DNA of 64,000 bases from Acetivibrio cellulolyticus CD2 (GTDB taxonomy: Bacteria; Bacillota; Clostridia; Acetivibrionales; Acetivibrionaceae): contig NZ_JH556658.1 in assembly GCF_000179595.2 (NCBI RefSeq), forward strand, positions 558,979-622,978, written 5' to 3'. Under the pieces are notes generated by a model. The model was not told the DNA's origin. It ran no database searches and was given only the letters and a program-made list of their open reading frames with translations. Each line of letters starts with the position of its first letter. Positions within the stretch are counted from its first letter, which is position 1. Of the stretch, positions 57,890 to 64,000 are shown one piece after another. Position numbers and translations under genes: made by a program.

Positions 57890-57990
57890 AAATCTTAAGA
57901 TACCCGTCTTATTATGTAAAAAATACTAAAATTTTACGAAGTTTATATAAAGAGTTTAGGAAGTAATTATGGATGAAAATCGTGTATAAT
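57854..57990 (+). repeat. Duplicated leader, copy 2
   Basis: Aligns with 56,022-56,161. It begins in the last codons of the peptidase gene and ends at TATAAT (57,985-57,990). No clear -35 stands before either TATAAT, as expected for an activator-dependent promoter. If this is the -10, transcription starts near 57,997, which excludes an ATG at 57,973 as the start of the NRPS. Confidence 0.65.
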
Positions 57991-58047
57991 ATTGTCATTA
58001 AAGGTAACAGGTTATACTTATGTAAAATAAAGGAGGGAGAAGTTTTT

Positions 58048-61000
58048 TTGGAAACATATAATTTAACACATCCACAGAAAAGAGTATGGTATGTTGAAAA
58101 ACTTCATTCCGGGATGCCTATTTATAATATTGGGGGATATTCAAGGTTTAACGGGGAGATAGATTTTGAACTGGCCAATAAGTCAATTAATATATTTATT
58201 GAGAAGAATGATGGAATAAGGCTGCGTATTATGGAGCAAGGTGGGAAAGCGGTTCAATACATAAACGAGTACATTTTTAAAAACATCGATTTTTTTGATT
58301 TCAGTATTTGTGAAGAACCTGAAGAAGCATTGAAAAAGTGGCAGCAAGATGTGATGGAAAAACCTTTTGAGCTTTTAAACAGTGACCTGTACTATTTTGC
58401 AATATATAAAACCGGCAGCAATAATTCGGGAATTTTTATCAAAATGCATCATATTATTTCGGACGGATGGTCAGTAAACATAATGTCAAAGCAGGTATTT
58501 GATGTTTATAATATGCTTTTGAACAAAGAAGAAATATTACCTGAAATTAAACCTTCATATATTGAATTTATTGAAAGTGAAAGGGCATACATTGCTTCTG
58601 AAAGGTTTCTAAAGAACAAGGCTTTTTTTGATGGTAAATTCCAAGAACTGCCGGAACCAATCTTTAATAATGTTACACGGGATATAAGGGGAAAAAGGAA
58701 GTATTTTCAGATAGATAACTCTCTTACATATAAAATAAAGGAGTACTGTACTAATAACCGTGTATCGGTAAATGCTTTTTTTGTTTCGATAGTCGTGGTA
58801 TATCTTAACAGGATTGCGCAAAAAAGGGATATAGTAATCGGTACACCGGTTTTAAACAGATCAGGTCGAACAGAAAAAAATATATTTGGGATGTTTACAA
58901 GCAGCATGCCATTCAGGTTTTATTTAGAGAATGGAATCGAGTTACATGAGCTGATAAAAGCTGTAAACGAAGAGCTTAAAAGCTTTTATTTTAACCAGCG
59001 GTATCCGTATGACCTTCTGGTTAAGGATATCTCGGCACGGGATGCATTGTTTCAGGTTTGTGTAAATTATTACAATACTGCCCTTGAAAACAAGGTGAAC
59101 GGCGCAAATGTTGAGTTTACCGAACTTTATAACGGAAGTCAGTTGTATCCGCTTGAGATCATAATTAAGGAATGGTCAGGAGAAGGGAAACTTGCGCTTG
59201 AATTTGACTATAAGCTTGAGGATTTTAGTGAAAGAAAGATTGACAGCATGTTTTTTTCGCTGGAAAAAATGATTGGACAAGTACTTGAGAATGATTCTGT
59301 AAAAGCTGAAAGAATTGAAATCCTGTCAAATGAAGAAAGAGATTTTCAACTGAACAATTTTAACTCAAAGCATGCCGCATATCCTATGGATAAAACGGTA
59401 ATCCAGCTATTTGAAGAGCAGGTGGAAAATACACCGGATAAGACAGCTCTGATCTGTGAGAATGAAAAGCTTACATATATGGAGCTCAATGTAAAAGCAA
59501 ACAGGCTTGCAGAGGTTTTAAGAAGCAAAGGGATAACCAGGGAAACAATTACAGGCCTAATTGTGAACCATTCAATTGAAGCTGTTATAGGTATTTTGGG
59601 AATACTCAAGGCAGGGGGAGCGTATTTGCCTATAGATCCTTTGTACACCGGACAGAGAAGGACGTATATGCTCGAAAAGGCAAAATGCAGGCATATTGTT
59701 ACAGATTGCATGGAGAATATCAATTTTGATTTCGATGGAGAAATTGTAGACCTAAAAAGAGATGAAGCATTTAGTGGTGAAGGTCTGAACCGGGAAAATA
59801 TCAATAAACCCTCCGACTTAGCATACGTAATTTATACCTCGGGTTCAACAGGCAATCCTAAGGGAGTCATGATTTCGCACAGGGGACTGGTAAATTATAT
59901 TTGGTGGGCAAAGAAGATGTATGTGAAAGATAAAAATGACTCTTTTGCACTCTACTCATCATTTTCTTTTGACCTTACGGTGACTTCGGTATTTACGCCG
60001 CTTATTTCCGGATGTACAGTCCACGTATATAGTGATAATAAGGATGAGTATGTGCTTTATAGAATAATGAGGGAGAATAAGGTCAGCGTTATAAAGCTAA
60101 CTCCGTCCCATATGTCACTTATAAAGGACTTGGACAACAGAAACTCTTCCGTAAGAAGGTTTATTGTGGGGGGCGAGGATTTAAAGGTAAGTCTGGCAGA
60201 AAGCATATATAAGAGCTTTGGCAATAACATAGAGATATTTAATGAATATGGTCCTACAGAAACAGTAGTTGGCTGCATGATACATAAATATGACTTTGTG
60301 AAGGACTGTGGGACTTCAGTGCCAATTGGAATTCCGGCAGATAATGTTCAGATTTATATACTTGATGAATGTTTAAATCCTATGCCTGAGGGGAGTATAG
60401 GAGAGATGTACATATCCGGTGATGGGGTTGCTAGAGGATACTTGGAAGAAGCGGAACTTACAGCACAAAAATTTTTAGACAACCCGTTTATCCCGGGAAA
60501 AAGGATGTATAAGACCGGTGACATAGCATGTTTTATTGAGGGTGGAGTAATAGAGTATAAAGGAAGAAGCGATCAGCAGTTAAAAATCAACGGTTACAGG
60601 ATAGAACCCGGAGAAATTGAAAGCAGGATACTTGAGATAGAAACAGTTTCAGAAGCCGTGGTAGCAAGCTCTAAAGATGATAAAGGAAGTATTTGCCTTT
60701 GCGCATATATTGTTGTAGCTAAAGGCGCGGATTTGGACGAAATAAAAAAACATCTTTCAAGGTGCTTGCCGGAATATATGGTACCACGCCATTTCTTCAT
60801 TATGGATAAAATACCTCTCACTCAAAACGGAAAAGTTAATTTGAAGCTATTGCCTGTGCCTACGGCAAAGGAGCTTGATATGGAGGAGTATATAGCTCCA
60901 AAAGGAGAGCAGGAAAAAATTCTTATCAATAACGCAAAAGAAATACTAAACGCAAGTGAGATTGGTATGAAAAACAATTTCTTTAACCTGGGAGGAGACT

Positions 61001-62517
61001 CCATAAAGGCAATTCAACTTGCAGGTAAATTGAATGAGAAGGGCTTTTTGCTAAGGGTGAAAGATATTTTATCAAATCCGGTATTTATGGATATGGCATT
61101 GTGCATTGAAGAAAGTTCGAAGTGCAAGGAAACGGTATCTCTTGAAAAAACTTTTGAACCTTCGCCTATAATCAAGTGGTTTCTATCACGTAATTTCACT
61201 GAACAAAACTATTATAACCAGTCCGTTCTGCTTGATTTTAAGGCTGATCTTTCAAAAGAGGACCTTGAAAAAATAATGGAGGTTCTTATAAAACACCATG
61301 ATTCATTAAGACTCAATATAGACTTTAATACCGGCAAACTGTTTTGCTTTGATGAACAAAGTGCACAAATAGAGGCAGGATATTATAACCTGTCAGCCTT
61401 GGGGAAGCAAGAACAAGAAGCATTGATGCTAAAGCATTGTACAGATATTAAGTCCAGCATCAATATAGAAAAAGGGGTTTTGCTTAAAGGATGCCTGTTT
61501 GAATTGGGGGAGAAGGGAAGAAAGGTTTTTCTTACGGCACATCATATTGCTGTTGATGGTGTTTCATGGAGAATATTGCTGGATGATTTTTCAATACTGT
61601 TTAAAAAACTTCAGAGTAAAAACAGTTTAAGCCTTACACAAAAGAGTGATTCAATACAGATATGGAATGCTGCCATGGAAAAATACTTTAAAACATCGGT
61701 TGATAAAAGTGAAAAGTACTGGATGGACATTTCAGGTAAAACGTTTGCTTTTCCTGTGGACAAGCCTTCTGTAAATAATTCTGTGTTGTTTTGCGATACA
61801 TTAAGTTTTTCCATAGATAAGAGTATGACTTCCAAACTTATTTTTGACACAAAAAAAGCATATGGTACAAAGCCTGTAGAACTTATGGCAGCGGCATTAG
61901 GACTTTCTATATGCGAAATTTCGGAAAACAACGAAATAGTTTTTGTGATGGAAGGCCATGGAAGAGAAGACCTGCTTGAAAATGTTGATATTTCAAGAAC
62001 TACAGGTTGGTTTACGAGTATTTATCCTGTAAAGCTTAAAATAGAAGGTTCTGACCTGTCGGCACAAATAAAGTCGATAAAGGATCAATTGAGGCAAATA
62101 CCGGACAACGGGGTGGGATTTGGGTTTTACAGGTTTGAAAAGAAATGTAATTTTGAGGATGAAAAGTATATAAGGTTTAATTACTTAGGGGAAATGGACG
62201 GCTTTAAGGATGAACTTTTTAATAGAGCAAAGGATTGTACAGGTCCGGATTCAGGTCTTAGAAATAATATGACAGCCCTCCTAGATATAAATGCCATGCT
62301 GGAGGAGGAGAAATTAATTGTAGATATAACCTACAGCAAGAATCAATTCGAAAATCATACCGTGTCCGGTTTTGCAGCAAAGTTTAAAGACAATCTTGAG
62401 AGAATAATTGACCACTGTGTCGGAAGAGAATTTAAAGAGTATACAGTTACAGATTTTGAACTGGTAGATTTATCACAGGATGAGCTTGATGGGCTTTTGT
62501 CAGAGATTGAAACTTAG
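58048..62517 (+). CDS. NRPS module: C-A(Asn)-PCP-E, likely N-acyl-D-Asn starter
   Basis: About 1489 residues from TTG 58048, which follows AAGGAGGGAG; ATG 57973 has no site and lies before the likely -10. A condensation domain comes first without any loading partner (HHIISDG 134-140), as in starter C domains that take a fatty acyl group. The adenylation domain (YTSGSTGNPKG near 594) reads DLTKIGEVGK, one step from the known Asn code DLTKLGEVGK. The PCP serine is about 985, followed by an epimerase-type domain (HHIAVDG 1165-1171, EGHGRE, TGWFTSIYPV). Domain order and specificity match ClbN, XcnA and ZmaO, which build the N-acyl-D-Asn cap. An E-terminal module needs a downstream C domain, which may lie in another protein here or outside the window. 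Confidence 0.9.
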   Translation: METYNLTHPQKRVWYVEKLHSGMPIYNIGGYSRFNGEIDFELANKSINIFIEKNDGIRLRIMEQGGKAVQYINEYIFKNIDFFDFSICEEPEEALKKWQQDVMEKPFELLNSDLYYFAIYKTGSNNSGIFIKMHHIISDGWSVNIMSKQVFDVYNMLLNKEEILPEIKPSYIEFIESERAYIASERFLKNKAFFDGKFQELPEPIFNNVTRDIRGKRKYFQIDNSLTYKIKEYCTNNRVSVNAFFVSIVVVYLNRIAQKRDIVIGTPVLNRSGRTEKNIFGMFTSSMPFRFYLENGIELHELIKAVNEELKSFYFNQRYPYDLLVKDISARDALFQVCVNYYNTALENKVNGANVEFTELYNGSQLYPLEIIIKEWSGEGKLALEFDYKLEDFSERKIDSMFFSLEKMIGQVLENDSVKAERIEILSNEERDFQLNNFNSKHAAYPMDKTVIQLFEEQVENTPDKTALICENEKLTYMELNVKANRLAEVLRSKGITRETITGLIVNHSIEAVIGILGILKAGGAYLPIDPLYTGQRRTYMLEKAKCRHIVTDCMENINFDFDGEIVDLKRDEAFSGEGLNRENINKPSDLAYVIYTSGSTGNPKGVMISHRGLVNYIWWAKKMYVKDKNDSFALYSSFSFDLTVTSVFTPLISGCTVHVYSDNKDEYVLYRIMRENKVSVIKLTPSHMSLIKDLDNRNSSVRRFIVGGEDLKVSLAESIYKSFGNNIEIFNEYGPTETVVGCMIHKYDFVKDCGTSVPIGIPADNVQIYILDECLNPMPEGSIGEMYISGDGVARGYLEEAELTAQKFLDNPFIPGKRMYKTGDIACFIEGGVIEYKGRSDQQLKINGYRIEPGEIESRILEIETVSEAVVASSKDDKGSICLCAYIVVAKGADLDEIKKHLSRCLPEYMVPRHFFIMDKIPLTQNGKVNLKLLPVPTAKELDMEEYIAPKGEQEKILINNAKEILNASEIGMKNNFFNLGGDSIKAIQLAGKLNEKGFLLRVKDILSNPVFMDMALCIEESSKCKETVSLEKTFEPSPIIKWFLSRNFTEQNYYNQSVLLDFKADLSKEDLEKIMEVLIKHHDSLRLNIDFNTGKLFCFDEQSAQIEAGYYNLSALGKQEQEALMLKHCTDIKSSINIEKGVLLKGCLFELGEKGRKVFLTAHHIAVDGVSWRILLDDFSILFKKLQSKNSLSLTQKSDSIQIWNAAMEKYFKTSVDKSEKYWMDISGKTFAFPVDKPSVNNSVLFCDTLSFSIDKSMTSKLIFDTKKAYGTKPVELMAAALGLSICEISENNEIVFVMEGHGREDLLENVDISRTTGWFTSIYPVKLKIEGSDLSAQIKSIKDQLRQIPDNGVGFGFYRFEKKCNFEDEKYIRFNYLGEMDGFKDELFNRAKDCTGPDSGLRNNMTALLDINAMLEEEKLIVDITYSKNQFENHTVSGFAAKFKDNLERIIDHCVGREFKEYTVTDFELVDLSQDELDGLLSEIET

Positions 62518-62558
62518 ATACAACATATCAAAAAAATAAAATCTTTAGGGAGAATATC

Positions 62559-63821
62559 ATGGAAAAGATAATATGCAAAAAATGTATTTTGCACTCAAAG
62601 GTGCCGGAGGTCACTATAGGGAATGACGGAAATTGTGTTTTCTGCCAGATAAGCAGCCATGTTACAGAAGAGATGGCAAAACAAAATGCTATTTACCTTG
62701 AGAAAAGGATGCTTGACATATTTGAAAATGTGAAAAAGCAGAAAAGGCCATTTGATGTGCTGGTTTATTTCAGCGGAGGAAAAGACAGTACTTATGTGCT
62801 CAATTTAATGAAGAACAAATACAAAATGAATGTTCTTGCATACAGCATGATCCAGCCATTTGTAACAGAGGCAGCGAGGAACAATATGGATCAGATTGTG
62901 AAAAAATTGAATGTTCAGGCAGTCAAATTCTATATGGATGAGGAAGTGTTCAAAAAGGGTATGGCATATTCACTTATGCATGGTCATGAATATGGTATGA
63001 CTGAGTGGGTTGGCTGTCAAATTTGCGGATATTTTACCAAATGGGTTGGCATTAAACTTGCGATGAAGCTTGGTATACCTCTCGTCATAGATGGTATGGA
63101 TAGTGCTCAGGGTGGATATGGAGTAATAAATGAAGGCGAACAGGTAATTCAAAGGCTGAAAAATGGGGTTAAGCCATTTGGAAATGTTCATGACCTGATA
63201 AACGATGCACTGGGAGAAGAATGGAAAAATAGTTTATATTATTTTGACAAAGAAGAAGTGCTTAAAGAAAAATATCCTACTGCCATGTCACCATTGTGTT
63301 TTGTTGAATATGATCCTATGTACAGTTTTAAGAATTTAGAGGAAATGGGGATTTCCTTCAAGCAGTTTAAAAGCCTTAACACAAACTGCGAGCTTTTGTA
63401 TCTTCTTGATTATATCTCCATGTGCAGGTATGATTGCGATTCTTACATTAAGCTTTATGCCTCAGGACTAAGAAACAATTACGATACCATAGAGCAGCTT
63501 GAGATTGAAAAAGCGGAGCATAAAAAGCAACTCACTCGGAATGAAATGATAACCTTACTCGATGAATACAAGGAAGTACTTTACTATGTTATCGATCATG
63601 AGCTTTGTGAAACCAATATAAATGATGAACATAAATCAAAGATAATGGGTCTTTTAAAGCTCAGTATTGAGATGTTTGGGGAGGAAACACTGGAAAAACT
63701 TATGTTAAGGGTTTTGAAAATGAGAGGATATGCAAAATATTTAGGTATTAACCTTAAAGAAATAGATAGATCAAATACTGGCGCAATAGCTTCAAAAGGA
63801 GAAGTTACACAAATTTATTAA
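62559..63821 (+). CDS. PP-loop ATP pyrophosphatase (AANH) with zinc ribbon, N-acetyl-sugar-amidotransferase-like
   Basis: 420 residues. An N-terminal zinc ribbon (C6, C9, C26, C29) is followed by the PP-loop SGGKDS (72-77), so the enzyme activates a carbonyl as an adenylate. The pairing of a Cys ribbon with a PP-loop resembles the WbpG-like N-acetyl sugar amidotransferases, but no glutaminase partner is in view. Related alpha-hydrolase-like proteins install sulfur, for example in closthioamide synthesis, so thioamide or amidine formation on the peptide is another option. A second CxxC (GCQIC) lies near residue 151. It starts 41 bases after the NRPS and likely belongs to the same unit. Confidence 0.75.
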   Translation: MEKIICKKCILHSKVPEVTIGNDGNCVFCQISSHVTEEMAKQNAIYLEKRMLDIFENVKKQKRPFDVLVYFSGGKDSTYVLNLMKNKYKMNVLAYSMIQPFVTEAARNNMDQIVKKLNVQAVKFYMDEEVFKKGMAYSLMHGHEYGMTEWVGCQICGYFTKWVGIKLAMKLGIPLVIDGMDSAQGGYGVINEGEQVIQRLKNGVKPFGNVHDLINDALGEEWKNSLYYFDKEEVLKEKYPTAMSPLCFVEYDPMYSFKNLEEMGISFKQFKSLNTNCELLYLLDYISMCRYDCDSYIKLYASGLRNNYDTIEQLEIEKAEHKKQLTRNEMITLLDEYKEVLYYVIDHELCETNINDEHKSKIMGLLKLSIEMFGEETLEKLMLRVLKMRGYAKYLGINLKEIDRSNTGAIASKGEVTQIY

Positions 63822-63893
63822 TAGATAAATATTCTATAGGCATTTGCAAAATGACTTAAAAAATCAGATGTAAAAAGTTAGAAGAGATGTAAA

Positions 63894-63959
63894 ATGGACT
63901 TTGATAACTTAAGAGGGATATATGTTAGTGATTTGACTGAAAAACCAGAACCTTGTTGA
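63894..63959 (+). other. Possible 21-residue ORF at window end
   Basis: ATG 63894 opens MDFDNLRGIYVSDLTEKPEPC and then a stop. GAAGAGATG upstream is a weak ribosome binding site. It could be a small peptide, a broken gene start or chance. Nothing else is readable in the last 40 bases. Confidence 0.2.
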
Positions 63960-64000
63960 TGAAATTACAGCACAAATAAGCTTATGTATAAGACATAAGT

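Noticed and set aside
57973..58047. ATG at 57,973 as NRPS start
   Set aside because: It lacks a ribosome binding site and lies upstream of the likely -10; TTG 58,048 has AAGGAGGGAG and the condensation domain begins right there.

Overview
The window is AT-rich DNA from a spore-forming, low-GC Gram-positive bacterium, most likely a member of Clostridia (Ruminiclostridium/Clostridium type). I base this on strong GGAGG-type ribosome binding sites, TTG and GTG starts, the deoB-pdp-dacF gene order, a SpoIIM-like gene and the closeness of many proteins to clostridial families. No rRNA, tRNA, CRISPR array or intact transposase was seen.

Region 1 (1-14,000) is ordinary chromosome. It holds the end of deoB, pdp, a D-Ala-D-Ala carboxypeptidase with a strong terminator downstream, and a five-gene MoxR/DUF58/DUF4129 membrane operon. 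A convergent SpoIIM-like gene, an RDD membrane protein, lysA and a membrane-anchored M28 peptidase follow. Region 2 (14,000-21,160) is an accessory patch: a large soluble sensor joining a LacI-type ligand-binding domain to histidine kinase, receiver and HD-GYP domains, then broken genes (a glycosyltransferase start, a GNAT end, a frameshifted MerR regulator), a DinB protein and a trypsin-like lipoprotein.

Region 3 (20,790-54,650) is a hybrid NRPS/PKS cluster, all on the + strand. It begins with a long leader, a SyrD-type cyclic-peptide ABC exporter and an Ntn-hydrolase lipoprotein. The assembly line is FAAL-ACP-C-A-PCP-KS-KR-DH-ACP, then KS-(dead AT)-ACP, then TubC dock-C-A-PCP, then TubC dock-C-A-PCP-C-A-PCP with an unusual C-terminal domain. 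Tailoring genes follow (radical SAM, two glycosyltransferases), then a free-standing FenF/ItuD-type acyltransferase. Module 1 has lost its AT completely and module 2 carries an eroded one, so the free AT probably serves both. Hand-read specificity codes suggest Gly, Ser, Thr and Thr. This predicts an acyl-Gly-(C2 enoyl)-(C2 keto)-Ser-Thr-Thr lipopeptide, possibly glycosylated.

Region 4 (54,900-64,000) begins with an AraC regulator. It then has a remnant of a second ABC exporter, a 502-residue S12 serine peptidase with three C-terminal membrane helices, and a C-A(Asn)-PCP-E NRPS. The peptidase and NRPS together resemble the ClbP/ClbN, XcnG/XcnA and ZmaM/ZmaO prodrug systems, in which an N-acyl-D-Asn cap is built first and removed on export. 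A PP-loop ATPase with a zinc ribbon follows. A leader of about 140 bp is duplicated upstream of the peptidase and upstream of the NRPS.

No thioesterase domain is visible. The C-terminal domain of the Thr-Thr NRPS, which weakly resembles BtrH/C39-fold acyltransferases, is the best candidate for chain release. The most interesting points are this unassigned domain, the snapshot of cis-AT loss, and the prodrug-type cap module beside a FAAL-initiated lipopeptide line. Functional statements come from motif recognition by eye; no database search was run.
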